Position numbers and translations under genes: made by a program
Notes under the pieces: model-generated
The model's database searches: none
What the model was told of the DNA's origin: nothing
The model's input: the letters and a program-made list of their open reading frames with translations, nothing else
Assembly (NCBI GenBank): GCA_014529385.2
Contig: CM043944.1
Span: forward strand, 171,611,740-171,675,739
Direction of reading: 5' to 3'
Source: Adiantum capillus-veneris
Taxonomy: Eukaryota; Streptophyta; Polypodiopsida; Polypodiales; Pteridaceae
Length of the DNA: 64,000 nt
In this document: positions 22,746 through 37,014 of the stretch, piece by piece
Position numbering within the stretch: position 1 is the stretch's first letter
How the letters are laid out: each line of letters opens with the position of its first letter

Positions 22746-24055
22746 GGTATAGCGGCTTAGTACTTAGGCACCACAAAAGGATGGCGAATCCGCACACCCT
22801 TCACACATACACAAGCTCACTCCAAACACAAGATTAGGTGGCGATTCCGCACACCTCACATGGGCAAAATATTGCAAGAAAATATACTCACAAAACCTCA
22901 AGCTTTATTTAGAGAATAAGGCGATGAAATGGGAAGCATAGGGTAGGGGAATGAGAAGGGAGAGAGTGGTAGAGCACATGGCAGATAGGTGGGAGTTGAT
23001 GGCGAAGACTCGCACGAGGGTTATGGACATCATCCTTCATTTAGTTTACCTTCATCTTCAATAGCCCAAGGGTGTAGAGGTCATGCTCAAGACGAGCATG
23101 GTGATTGCGGTGATGGTGATGGTGTGGGTGTGTGTGTGTGCACTAGGCACACACAGTGCATAGTGTACTCTTTGGTGATGGTGTGTGTGTGTTTAGTGTG
23201 ATGGTGACCCCTCTTTATATAGGGGAGGAGGGGGGAGGAATTCTAGAATTTAGAAATGAAGAAATCATTATCTACATAGGCCATGTGACTGTGGGCCCCA
23301 CTTGTCTGGCTGTGTGTATATGTGCCAGAACAGCAGTCTCATGAGAGAGAGACTAAGAGAGAGAGATGGGTTGATGAAAAAAAAGTGAAAGGTGACATGG
23401 AGAATAAAGTAAATACAAGAGGGGAGAGAGGGGAGTGTGTTCAGAGGTGAATCTTTGTGCAGATGTGTGTGAACACAAGAAAAATCAGGTAACCACTGGG
23501 TGGGGATGGGTCTGTGGGCACCTTTTTTAGTGAAACTGAGTGTGTGTGAGTGTGGGGGAGGTTATTTAGCTACAAGACAAGAGACATGGCTCCCTTTAGA
23601 GAGAGAGGGGGGTATTTGGGTCATGGGATATGATAGGAGAGAGAAAGAGGGGGTGGGGTATACTCTTTTGGAAGATAGGGTAAGTTCCATGTGAGTTAGG
23701 GTACATTATTGGTGAGTTATAATGCATTATTGGTGAGAGGTGGGGTAGCTTGAGGGGAGAGAGAAAGGAGAAAGGACAAGGGGAAGAGAGAGGGGGTTGG
23801 CCTTTTGAGTGGAGGAGAGGAAAAGGGACACACGGCGGGGCAACAATGAAGAAAAAGGAGGCAGGGTGGGGATGGGCTGCCCCGCAGGCATGGGGTGGCC
23901 TATTTTACATTTCTTATATATTTACATAATCATACTTTTTTTTTTCTTACTTTTTTCCAATGCCTTTTATCACTCCCTCCCTAAGAGGAGGTTTTCATGG
24001 GGTGGGGACGAGAGAAGAGGGGTATGGGAGCTTGGCTTGTGAAAAGCCCCCATCA
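22502..24055 (-). repeat. 5' LTR of gamma (right)
   Basis: A 1554-bp partner of the left LTR. Both contain the phrase GCACCACCTAGCTTCAGC, a GA tract (here 22708-22739) and a TTTATAT box near 23213. Confidence 0.9.
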
Positions 24056-24059
24056 GTGG

Positions 24060-25290
24060 TACTTGAAAGTCCTCTTCTCCTCCTAGCCCTTCTGTCGGCT
24101 ATGTTTCCGTCTCAGCAAAAGAGACTGATGGAATTTCAATACTTGGGTACCCAGAGGTACAACTTCTTCTTGTGTTTCTGGTTGTCCCTCCCTCAGTAGC
24201 TGATTGATTTTCTTTAGCTTTGTTATCTCCTTGAGAAGTTTTTCTTTGCATTGTACTCACATTAGTACAAGGTCTCTTCTTTGGGATTTCTCTAGCTTTA
24301 GCTCTAACTCGAGATCCTTGTTCTTCTTTTCCAATGCCTTATATACTTCATCTATACCTTTGATCAAGGTAATTGCGGGATTTTCCCTTATCTATCGCAA
24401 AAATGTTGCCTGATCATTGATCCTTTGCTCGAAGTATTACAGAGATATGTTTGCTACATCGAGCTGCACTTGGATCTTCTCTACTGATAGAGTTGTGGTT
24501 AAGAGTTCATTTGTTACCTCTGTTAGCTGTTGGTCTTTGATTTTGCAGGCATTTGTTAACTTGGTGAAGTTCACCCAGCTCCTCCATTTCCTTTTGTTGC
24601 TTCTCTTTGGTGAGCTGATGTTATTCTACTTCAGCTTTCAACTCCTTGATTTGTCTTTGCAGATCTATAATGACATTCATCCTATCCTCTAGCTCTCCTT
24701 GTAGAGCATCGATGACCATTCCAACTCCCTTGCCTTAGCACTGCGGCTAAGTGCTGCTTCTTGTAATTTTTTCTGTCATCATCTGCATCATCTTGGCATA
24801 TTCATTCACCTGTGTGATGACTTCATCATTTGTCTGCCAATCTTCAGGCTTTGTATCCTGCCTTGATGTTTCAACCGTTTCGGTTTGTGGCTCTTTAGGT
24901 GGTTCTATAGTGGCTGCTTGTGGTTGCGATGGGGGTTCTACCTCTCCTACCAGCCTCTTGAGCTTCTTTTAACTTGAGGGCTTTTGCCTCTGCATACATC
25001 CATTCAAGAAAGTCTCTAGGGTCCTCTGCTTCTTTCCTTGCAGGGTTCTTAGTTCCGGAACCTCTGATCTCTTTTGGAACCCACTTTGTCGGGTCCTCAC
25101 CTGAAGCTTGGTGGCTTCTTTCGTAAGTTTGTTTTTCTCTTTTAAATCTTGCCTTTTTCAGTTGAGGTTCCTCTTGGTGTACAACCACTGCTTTCCTCTT
25201 CATCTCTTCTATTCTGGCCCTCCTCTCTTCATTGCCTGAGATCTCACTGCTATGAGCTTCATGAGATCTTTCTGTCGTTTCTTCACCTAA
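24060..25290 (-). pseudogene. Unrecognised coiled-coil host protein, N-terminal part
   Basis: The minus strand encodes, with several stops and slips, a highly charged N-terminus (GNEERRARIEEMKRKAVVVH; EDPRDFLEWMYAEAKALKLK). A Gln/Met-rich stretch follows (VNEYAKMMQMMTEKI), then coiled-coil segments (ALQGELEDRMNVIIDLQRQI; LEKKNKDLELELK). The last piece, IPSVSFAETE, leads into gamma. After removal of gamma and one GTGG it joins in frame to 17622. No domain is recognised. Long heptad arrays suggest a structural or gag-like role. Confidence 0.45.
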
Positions 25291-26436
25291 CTTCTAAATT
25301 CCTCTTCATTTGCACAAAGATGCAAATGTTGATCTTTTCCTCTTTGATACAATCGGTTTTTCCAATAAGAGCATAGTCTCTTGCTTCAGTTTCAATTGCT
25401 CTTTGACGACGTTTACTCATATCCTTAGGAAATGTTCGGTTTAATAAGTAAGTAACTAGATAGTTACTTCACTTAGTAACAAGTGATATTTGGAACAATG
25501 TTACATGAGGTAATGGTGCTTGTTTTTGACATTGAGGACAATTTTTCACAAATGAGTAAACATCCATCCTCATCGTTGGCCAAAATACTCCAAGTCTCAA
25601 GATTCGTCGCATAGTTTGGTCTTCCGCAAAGTGAAGTCCTACTACGATAATATGTGCTTGACTTAGATATTGGGTTTTCTCTTCACGATTAATGCACAAC
25701 AACAATATTCCATCTCGATCTCTTTTGTACAACCTTCCAGCTAGTAATTGATAAATAGTTGATTGCTCAATTAATCCATTTGTAATAGAAAGTGGTATTT
25801 GTGAATCCACTTGAGCTATGGTCTTCAATGATACCATGTTTTCCAACCATCAAGGTATCATTTCCACGGAGAGCAAATATGCATCTGGTAGACCATCATC
25901 TACTCCCTTAGGTGGTTCTCCTAGAATAATCAATGATCTGCTCTTTGATGAGTGGTGCCCTTTTTCACAACTACAGTGAAATCAAATTCCAAAAGAATGA
26001 TGAACCATCTCACTACTCTTCCTGTGTTGCATGGCTTATTGATCAAGTACAATAAGGCTTGGTGGTCCACAAAGAACACATATTTGTTTGCTAATAAGTA
26101 ATGTCTATACTTTCTTACGGCATAGATCGTTCCTAATCCTCCCCTTTTGGTGGTTGTATAGTTGATAATTGTCATTTTGTTTCCAAGTGGTCAAAAGGTG
26201 GATTGAGGCCTTGGGCATGTACATCTAGACCCTGTCTACTTATCCTATAAGTTTGGAACAGATGGGAGATTTGTAGCTTATAGTGAACTGTCATGCTTTG
26301 CTTGCCAATGTGATGACTAGCTTTTGTTGTCTGACATACAACTAAGTCTTGCATTCAAGTAGATTGGGATCGAGAGTGTTTTCCAAGAGATTGATAATCT
26401 CTCATAGCTTCCATGTGCTAGTCATGTTAGCTACGT
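25291..26436 (-). pseudogene. Gypsy pol fragment: RNase H and integrase zinc finger
   Basis: The minus strand reads TTTKRGGLGTIYAVRKYRHY, then VFFVDHQALLYLINKPC (RNase H fold of plant gypsy pol). GTTHQRADH and then the H2C2 integrase finger follow (LSQAHIIVVGLHFAEDQTM ... FVKNCPQCQKQ at 25846-25469). A spacer FPKDMSKRRQRAIETEARDY comes next. Several stops separate the pieces. Reverse transcriptase upstream and the integrase core downstream are missing, so this is a dead fragment. It is related to the pol at 58.8-61.8 kb. Confidence 0.8.
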
Positions 26437-27027
26437 TGTTGTGATGCTCCGTTTCCATGATGGGAAAAAGAGCAAAGAACTACAAGCTAAGCTTTGTTGA
26501 AGCCTAAATATTTATTGAGCAGAGATCAGGGCTTGTTAACAGGAAAATTTTATTGATTAATGTATACCATATGCAGCTTTAAAGGGCCAAAAAATGCCTT
26601 GATGATGATAAAAAGGAGTACGCTTGAGGTGATCACAAACGGGAGATTATGATCTAGAAGTGTAGTGCTTGAAGTGCGCTATCGGCATGTCTTTATGGCT
26701 CGTTGATTGGAGCTACAGTGAAGAAGTTATGGAATTTTGAAGTTTGAGTCAAATGCAGATCCGTACCGGATTGAGCAACTGCAGTTGAGGGGACAAAAAT
26801 GAAATGGATGCATGGGCTTGAAGTGCTCACTTTGTGGAGAGTTTCAGTCTTTTCAGATCAGTGATCGGAGTTATGGTTACCAAGATATTGGCCGTAAAGA
26901 TTCACCGAGGGTAGGTTCTGTACCAGTCCGGTCCGCTCAGTCGATGTGCCAGCTGGGAACATTAAGCTTCAATCAGGGAGTGCAAGAAAATGATTCCACA
27001 CTTGGCAATGCTTGAGTTAAGTTGCAT

Positions 27028-27421
27028 GCCAGACGGCTAATGGACACACATGCTTTGGAAGTTAAGTATGCTAAATGTGGCGTCCATACGGAAGCACATA
27101 AGGTATCTAAAGAGCTTTGTGTCCGGAATGTCGTCTCTTGGAATGCAATGATCGTAGGATATACCCAACAAGGCAGGGGTCAAGAAGCTGGCTATATTGA
27201 GAAGATGCAAATAGAGGAAAACTTTCCAAATGCAATCACTTACACTTGCATCTTGAAGGCAAGTGACACTATCAAAAGAATTGTAGTGGGCAACAAAGCT
27301 CACAACAATATTGCTAGTGATGGACACTAGAGGAAGTTGTTGTGCTTGGAAACGCTTTAGTCAACATGTGCACCAAATGAGATGCTTTTATGTATGCCAA
27401 ATGGGGTGTCCTTGAGTGGAA
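27028..27421 (+). pseudogene. PPR protein fragment 1
   Basis: Plus-strand text YAKCGVHTEAHKVSKELCVR is followed by NVVSWNAMIVGYTQQGRGQE and NAITYTCILKASDTIKR. This is the PLS-type pentatricopeptide pattern common in plant organelle RNA-editing factors (VVSWNAMIxGY, TYxxILKA). Only about two repeats are present and stops follow near 27328. The fragment is carried inside the epsilon repeat and cannot be functional by itself. Confidence 0.75.
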
Positions 27422-27861
27422 CCGGCCCCCCACTAATGGCCAACCCAAATAAATAAAAAACTTTGGCTGCCCATTTTGAAGAAGGCCACCCATTGTGTGT
27501 GAAGGGGGAAAATAAGAAAAAAGAAAAGCGTGAGCAGGAACTCAAGCAGCGGGAGGTGCACAGAGGAAAGGATGGATTTGTAGCGTCCAATGGGAAGCTC
27601 GGATGAGAGCATGCTTGAAACAAAAAATGCTATACACGCCATGGCGACCGTATTTAGTTCTAGCTGTGCTGCATTCCCGCTTCAACCCTAGTCTACAACA
27701 TCATCAGGCGGCTTGTCATGCCGCCATGACAAGCAAATCCGGCAGGGCATAAAAAGGGAATCCCATTTTGGGCAACGAGCATCAAGGAGGGAAATTGCGT
27801 AGGGGAAGAAAGGGAGGAATGGAGCAAGAAGGGCTTGCTCGCTCTCTCGACCGAGTCACCA

Positions 27862-27977
<116 letters not shown>

Positions 27978-28128
27978 CGCGGCGGGGGGGGGGGGGGGCA
28001 TGGACGGACGAGGGCAAGGAGGAAAAAGGAATATCATTGCGTAGAGTAAGGAAAGGGCAGCAACGCAAGGGGGATTTTGTGTTGCTCTCTCGGTTCTCGA
28101 AGAAGTGTTGCTCTCTCGGTTCTCGAAT

Positions 28129-29133
<1,005 letters not shown>

Positions 29134-29345
29134 CGTTTTTTGACCTAGTAGACAGCAGTTCACTCTTTTGACCATAACTTGCTCATCCGAACTCCGATTT
29201 AGGTGATCTATAGCCTCAATCGAAGAGCACGAAGCCCTCTACGCATTGATGTAAAGACAGGATTTTTCTGTGTAATGGAAGGCTTTGCTGTAACAGCATC
29301 TCAGAACTGAAAAAACTGTCAAAACTTTGCGTTTTTGTTGCCGAC

Positions 29346-30286
29346 TTGAAGGCAATGTCAGACAAAACTCGCAAGGGTGGAAAAGCCACACTCGCCATGG
29401 AGAATGATGCAAAATCTCCAAGGAATTTGGATGCTAATCCAACCACATCATCTACAACAACGGAAGCAATGATCATGGCTTACTTGATCTCGTTACAAGA
29501 AACCGTCAACAAACAAGGTGAAGAGTTGCGCGCACTTGCAATGGAGAATGGTACTTTAAGAGTTCTCGTTGTGGAGAATGAGCACCTCAAGAAGGTTCTT
29601 GAAATGCAAACAACACGCTTGATGCATCTTGAGAATGAAGTTCAAGAATGTAAACGCTCTCTTGTTGACATGAATGTATTGAAAGAGCGCTTGAGCAAAG
29701 TTGAGAGTGATCATGTATTGAAAGAGGAAACAATAGATACAATACGACATGATGTATGTGAGATGATAAATGCATCCAAATCATGGCTGATATATGTAAG
29801 GATAATGTGGTTTCTACATCTCCTATCACGCAAGCCGTTGTCCAAGTAAAGAATGTAGAGAATGTGGACACTCAAGAATTGCACGAACGACAAACACGCT
29901 CAAAGAACATTGTCATTCGTGGAATCAAGGAGGAAAGCATGGAAACACCCCAATCTCTTGCAGTTGCTATTGAAGAGTTTTTTGCTACACACTTTGGCAT
30001 GTCAGGAATCATGGCTTATGGTGCACATTGAGTTAGAAAACAAGGAGTCCCTCGCTCGGGAGAAAGACCTATTGTATGTACCATGGCTGATGAGGTAAAG
30101 AGAAAGATCATCCTTGACAATGGTTGGATCTACCTCAAAGGAACAGGTTGTAATGTATATGAGGATCGCACTCTTATGCAACAAAATGTACGTCGCAAAG
30201 CATACGAGGAAAGAAGCAAGAAGGTTAAGGTATCACCTCAAGAAGAAAAGCCACTTAAGGAGGATGCAAGTCCACCCAACAAATAG
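29346..30286 (+). pseudogene. LINE ORF1, coiled coil plus RRM-like RNA-binding protein
   Basis: It begins MKAMSDKTRKGGKATLAMEN. A coiled coil of about 100 residues follows (SLQETVNKQGEELRALAMEN; MQTTRLMHLENEVQECKRSL). After a one-base slip near 29780 comes the L1 ORF1p-type domain with RSKNIVIRGIKEESME, then RPIVCTMADEVKRKIILDNG and LKGTGCNVYEDRTLMQQNVR. These match the R-x-x-N-I-x-I-x-G and RPI...KGT...ED order of LINE-1 ORF1 proteins, which trimerise and coat LINE RNA. A TGA at 30029-30031 stands where Arg (CGA) fits (GAH/VRKQG). Confidence 0.8.
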
Positions 30287-30292
30287 GGACAC

Positions 30293-33200
30293 ATGATCTA
30301 TGAGACCAACTCACGCTTGCGAATAAGCTTTTGGAATTGTAACAGGTATCCATGGAATGCGGGAATTGGCATTGATGAGCTTACCAATGACTCCGATGTG
30401 ATACTTCTTGTCGAAACATGGGAGCATGATGCACAACGAATTCTTGGATTTGACAAATACGATGTGCATTCTTTGATGTGGGCCAAAAATGCAAAGCAAC
30501 GAAGAGGCCAAGGAGGCGTAGCATGTATGACCAAAAAGGGTTTGAAAGATGTTTCCATTGTCAAAGAAGATAAGTATAAACGCTACTTATGGCTGAAAAT
30601 CAGCCCACCAAATGGTCAAGTCATGTTTGTGGCCGGTTGCTACATTCCTCACTATGACTCCAACTTTTATGCTTGCTTGAATATGGATAGAGATCAGCCC
30701 TTTGTTGAACTAGAGGAAGACATTTCTCATTACAAGGATCAAGGTGAAGTCATTGTTTTTGGAGACATTAATGCTCGCACAAATATGTTACAACACGACA
30801 CACAACAAGTAGACATGCCGCATGTCTCAAGAAGAATGGATGACTCATACATGTATAATCGAAGTTCTAATGATGCAAAAGAAGTGGATCACTATGGAAA
30901 GTCACTTCTACATATGTGCAATAGTACCGGAATGCTCATTGCAAATGGTGTATCTCTATGGCAAGGCACCAATGACTTTACATGTAGAAAGCACAACGGT
31001 GCTAGCGTGATTGACTATATGTTGTTCTCAGAAGCCACTCTAGAATGCATACAAAGCTTTACACTTGGTGAATGGAATCCGGAATCGGATCATAGGATGT
31101 TATGTATTGACCTCAAGTGTGGTAAACGGCCCGAGCATGTAGCCTCCAATCATGATGTGAATCATTTGTACCTACGTCTAGACTTCAAACGAGCACTTAT
31201 ATATGATGATATGGTGGACCAAATGTTAAGCATGATAGAGCATCAAGAGAGCCCAACATTAGAATGCAAGTGGAAAGTTTTCAAAGAAGTAATTTTCTCT
31301 TGTGCGAAGGAATGCTTTTCGGTGAAACACATGTCTTGCAAAAGGTCTAAGAAGGGTAGCACCAAGAAGAAATGGTTTGACATGGAATGTAGTCAAGCCC
31401 GAAAACACTTGCTAAGATTGGATGCAATCAAAGACAAGGAAGTTTACTTGGAATGTTCACACACATACAAAGCACTTGTTCAAAAGAAGAGGAGAAGGTG
31501 GGAAGTCGAAAAACAACTTCTTTTAGCACAAGAGAAAGCACATGCATGTGGCAAGTTTTGGCAGAATCTAAAAGGCAAGCGCGTTGAGAGCTTTGGTGAC
31601 TTGACTCTTGAGGATATGTATATGCATTGTAAGAACCTCTATGAGCAACGCAATGTTGATAAGATGGAGTGTTGTAGCTCCCTTCCGTTTATGTCTCCCT
31701 TCTTTACCATTGAAGATGTATGCCGCGCGCTTGAGAAACTTGCTACTCGCAAGGCAGGTGACCTTCAAGGTGTCAAGGCTGAAATGATTAAATGGACAAG
31801 CAAGAAAACACGATATTGGATATGCGATATGTTTAACCTTGCACTTCAGTATGGCATGCCTCATGATTGGAGTGAAAATTGGATCAAACCTTTGCACAAA
31901 GGAGGAGATGTAAACAATGTGAACAACTATCGCACTATAATGGTTGGTTCTTTAATGGCAAAGTTATTTGGATGTATCATGGAGATGAAGATAAGTGAAT
32001 GGGCTGAAAAGAATGGCAAACGTGCACTTGGCCAAGAAGGTTTTCGAAAGCATCATAGCACTATTGATTACCTTGTCACTCTTCGAGTTCTTATGGAAGC
32101 GTCTCGATTGAAAGGAAAAAAGTTGTATTGTTGCTTTGTGGATTTCAAGAAAGCTTTTGACATGGTACCGCGAGGAAATCTTTGGAGACGTATGCAAAGC
32201 CTTCAAGTGCCGAGAGAATTTATGCATGCAGTTTTTCGTATCTACCAAAAAGTGATATGTCGATTACGTATGGGAGATGGAATTTCAAATTTTTTTGCAA
32301 GCGCCATTGGTGTCAAACAAGGATGCCCACTTTCCCCAACCCTCTTTGGGCTACTCATTGATGAATTGGAATGCATGGTTCTTGACTTTATGCAGCAAGA
32401 AGGCATAGAAGAGGTTAAGATTGGAAATGCGGTGATCATGCTTTTGCTTTATGCTGATGATGTAGTGCTCTTGGCACATACCTTAGAAGATGCACAGAAG
32501 CTTATGAGTATCTTGGAACGCTTTTGCCTAAATAGCGGGCTGATCGTGAATGGATCCAAAACCAAGGTTATGCTTGTAAAGACCCTCAATGATGAAAATC
32601 CATGCATTGTATATAACAATGAGAAACTTGAAGTGGTAGATCACTTCAAGTACCTTGGCCTTGAGGTTCCATCCAATCATAAATGGAAGGATTGTGCAAT
32701 GCGTCGCTTGGAAGCCAGAAAGAGGGCCTATTATGCATTTGAGAACATGTGCAATGCAGGAGAGATCAAGTGTTGGGCTCTCAAAAAGTACCTCTTTGAC
32801 ACATTGGTGACACCGGTGCTTCTTTATGGAGTGGAGGTGTGGGGTGGAAGCATCGAGAAGTTTACTTGGAAAGAGTTTGAGAATGTCCAAAAGCGTTTTC
32901 TCACCAACTTTCTCCAAGTCAAGACACAAACACCCTACATGCTCTTACTTCTTGAGTCCGGATTGCTTCCCATTGAGGTCTTGGGCATGCAAAGGGTTGT
33001 GGAGTACATGCGTAAGACACAACGTAGCCCTTTGCATCGACTTCCTAGAATCACATATGAAGCAAGTCAAATGGTTCAAAAGACATGCAAGAGCAAAATA
33101 CTAAGTTCGGGGTAGATGCCTGATATCAAGAAATGGTTTGGAAGATGGGATGCATGTCACTTGGTCAAGGATGCGTCGATCGACTCCCAAGTTAATGAGG

Positions 33201-33673
33201 CCTTCTTACAACGCCAATGTATCACGGCTTGGGAGAAATCTGGAGGTTCTCGCTTCAGCCATTACATCACACACGTTGCCCCGAACTACAAATCTCTCTT
33301 CTTCTCGGAACGTGGTAACCGAACCCATTCCTACATCCTTGAGCCCATCCCGTTGAGTGCGATCCGCACCATTGCCTCCATTCGTCTTAGCTCCCATTCT
33401 CTACGCTGCGAGACAGGACGTTGGGGCACTGGCGAGGAGTGTCATCGACTTTGCACCTTATGCCCTCGTCAAGTGCGAGAGAGTGAGTACCACACACTAC
33501 TTGAGTGCTCAACTTTTGACCACATTAGGTCCTCTTTTCCCCATATATTCAGCCATGATCTCTCCCTACATACCTTCCTCTCCCAACCACAATGTGGACT
33601 CTCTATTGCGACGCTCATTTCAGCCATTTTTGAGCATCGAGAGTCACTTATGAACTCCACTCACACCACGTGA
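30293..33673 (+). pseudogene. LINE ORF2, endonuclease-reverse transcriptase (single TAG)
   Basis: ATG 30293 opens 940 codons, TAG at 33113-33115, then 185 more codons in the same frame. The apurinic-type endonuclease spans residues 10-275 (SFWNCN; LLVETW with Glu41; VFGDINART near 156-163; ESDHRML with SDH 265-267). Reverse transcriptase motifs are FVDFKKAFDMVPRGN, GVKQGCPLSPTLFGLLIDEL and LLLYADDVVLLAH (YADD near 720). The part after the stop holds CTLCPRQVRESEYHTLLEC, a CCHC-type finger typical of LINE C-termini. It would nick target DNA and prime reverse transcription. One amber codon removes the C-terminal 185 residues; everything else appears intact. Confidence 0.85.
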
Positions 33674-33734
33674 CATGTTCATTTGGTCCCATAGGTCATA
33701 TTTGACCTCCCAAGACGATAATAGAACTATCTAA

Positions 33735-34379
<645 letters not shown>

Positions 34380-36422
34380 TTGTTGAACCTGACGCGAAAC
34401 GAGCCGGGGTGGGAGATGCAGATGGAGAATTTTGAGCAAATGATGAAGTTGATTGAAGAGTCAAGTGAAAATGGTTTTGATGATAAGTCAAAAGTTCCAA
34501 ATTTTTCACGGATGCTTCAATTAGTTCAAGGGTCTCTGCTTGAAATGGAGGTCATGAAGAAGAAGAATCAAATGGATGAAGATTTGGATGCAGCTTTAGA
34601 TGCGGATACAATGAGAGGCAAGTCTTCGATGGATATGTTCCAGAAGGCTACCTAGAGCGTTATGAGTCAGAAACCAAGTTAAGAGGGATACCATAAGAGT
34701 TCATGATCATATCTTTTGAGCAGTTTGTGAGTTCAAATTTGAAGGAGTAGATTCAAGAGGTTACCAAAGCCTACAATGACAACTAGGAATACTTGAAAGA
34801 AGCTATTGTACAAGTAAGTTATGAGCATTATACAAGCTATTAAGAACAAAGTTCAAGTCTACCAAACTACGTAGATATTTGAGGACAAGTACGATCAAAG
34901 TTAGAAGGTGTGATTGATGAGTAAAAGATGCTACCTTCTTACAAGATAATGATGAAGATATAGTTGCAGCTGTGTATGAAAAGTTGGGTTTCACAGATGC
35001 TGTGCATGAAGTAGAAGTCTTTGAGGGCTAGGCTACAGCCTCAAGATATAAAGGGTGAATTTTACAAAGAATATATACATCCAATACAGGAGGAAAAGAA
35101 ATCAGGGGATCAAAACAACGAAGTGGCTAAAGCTCAAGAAGAAATTGTCCAGGTAAATGAGTGCAGCCATATTCAGGTAGACATGCACAAAGTTTCAGTT
35201 TCAATTGATACTTTTGCTACTGACTCAGAATTAGAGAAATTTTTTTTTGGTATAGATTCTACCGTAGAGTTGACTGATGATACAAATGTTATAGAACAAA
35301 GTAAGGCTACGATTGAGAGCAGCAGGACCATGGATTTGGGTATACCATATTTGCCAAATTTGGATATACCAGATTTTGAGGACTTGGTTAAGAAAGAGTA
35401 TGTGTTTAAAGATGTACAAAATGTTGATTCAGAGGGGGTGTAGACTCCTTCATTGACAAGTTGTTGTGACACCGAGCTACCAAAGTGGAAAACTGATCTT
35501 GAGTGTGATGATGATGATTCAGAGAGGGTGCATAGTAAAGTGAAATCTCTTGGTGTTTAATATGATTGGTTTCATTGTGTCAATGATACAGACAGGGTAG
35601 TAGATGAAATTTTCAACGGGCATGCTGAACTTTGTGCTATAGAAGTGCAAAGATATTTGGATGAGGGTGAAAGAGTTGAAGAGTAGTTTACAACAAATGT
35701 GTTTAGTATGCATGTCATATGTAAAAATCTTAGTTTCCAACAGCCTGAGATGTGAAGGATGGAGGGACCTTCTAAAGCGCTAGACCTAGATCTTATGTGC
35801 TTATTCGACAAAGCTTTGGAAGGATTCTCAAATATAGATGCTAAGGATACCAATCAATCTAGATTCATACATGAGCAAGTTTGTTCAGATGCAGCTGATG
35901 ATGACCTTATGCAATTGTTGGATGAGGCTCTACTTGATTTTGAGCCTCTACAAGATAGAGAATTGTTTTCTGATGCATCTTCTTACAAGACTAATGAAGA
36001 GAGTTTTGCCAGAGACTTGATGTATTCAGATATGCATGATTGAGATTCCAATACTAGTGAGAGTGAAGGTGCACTACCAATGCTTTTACCTGTGATTAAT
36101 GATCGACAATTGGATGAGCTAATTGCACAAGAGATATGGTAGTATCTAGTGATACTTGATGGTATATGGGATCTGATGTTACCCTATGATGTAGGGGATT
36201 TTGAGCATTGCTTTTGACCTAGGAGGTGACACATATATGCATGGTCTAGGGAAATTACCTTATATGCCATATGATCCAGGCGGTTTTCATGAAGATTTGT
36301 GGGTTAATATATGTTCATGCTCTACTAATTGGAAATTATTGTATTCTCCCTATGATCGTGGAGGATGGTGCACATTTTTAAAAAGGAATGCTTACGGTGG
36401 GGCAAATGGTTGTTTTCCCATT
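34380..36422 (+). pseudogene. Epsilon interior frames, acidic protein (unrecognised)
   Basis: Open pieces separated by stops lie at 34380-34655 (MENFEQMMKLIEESSENGFD; MLQLVQGSLLEMEVMKKKNQ), 35021-35443 (VDMHKVSVSIDTFATDSELE; YLPNLDIPDFEDLVKKEY), 35759-36043 (DLMCLFDKALEGFSN and the similar DLMQLLDEALLDFEP) and 36201-36425 (KLPYMPYDPGGFHEDLW and the similar KLLYSPYDRGGWCTF). The paired phrases suggest internally repeated acidic segments. No gag knuckle, protease or reverse transcriptase motif is visible. The protein may be a divergent gag or cargo; I cannot name it. Confidence 0.4.
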
Positions 36423-37014
36423 TGATATCGGGGGCTATTGAAGTGCAAGTTGCAGATTTAAAGAGTACCAGTTATCTGTGGTAGCAGGCTGCATGGTACA
36501 AGGTTTTGGTTTCTAGATTATGCTAAGTCAAAAGAGTTTTTGGTTATGAGTTCAATAAGATTACGTGGATAGCTTCCAGTTGACTTTTTTGGACAATTAA
36601 TGAAGTATCTTCACATATTTTGAGCTTGTTCTGCTACCAGAACTCAAAGTAAAGGACTTGACGACCATTCCGTGTGCAAACAGAGTAAGGGATACTTGAG
36701 CTTAACAGGGTTCCCTAATTCAAGTTTAATGGTCAAGCCGTGTGCATCATTAACTGGAGCACTTGAGTCTGGCGAGGTTCACTAAACAGGTTTCCATAAT
36801 TGAATACTTTGGAGATACGGCAGATACGGTTTGAAGATTTTTGATGGGCATCTACCTAATGATTAAGCTAGAACATTGATGATAAGGTATAATCCTTATA
36901 TTATTGTCCATATGTTTACCAGTTATGTGAGTCTGATGATGGAAAAGAGCTTAAGGTACCTATAGCAGATGTAGATTGAAGTGCAGTTGGCACAGACCAG
37001 AGGCTGTGCAGGTT
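36423..37014 (+). other. Epsilon interior, non-coding 3' part
   Basis: I see no open frame of note. The segment includes two similar phrases (GTTAAGCTT / GAGCTTAACAGG and ACTTGAG repeats) and ends at the purine tract before the second repeat. Confidence 0.4.

Larger units (their letters stand above)
17623..24055 (-). mobile_element. LTR retrotransposon 'gamma': gag-only, non-autonomous
   Basis: Two long direct repeats (17623-19182 and 22502-24055) begin TGAC and end ATCA. They bound a 3.3-kb interior. GTGG flanks both sides (17619-17622 and 24056-24059), a short target repeat. On the minus strand the primer region TTTGGTGCCCCCGTTGAGG directly follows the right LTR, and the purine tract AAAAGGGGAGGGCTAA directly precedes the left LTR, so the element is transcribed leftward. 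The interior holds small leader frames, a gypsy-type gag with zinc knuckle, and a second frame with a membrane-segment-like stretch. No protease, reverse transcriptase or integrase is visible. It resembles the TR-GAG/LARD class. Confidence 0.85.
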
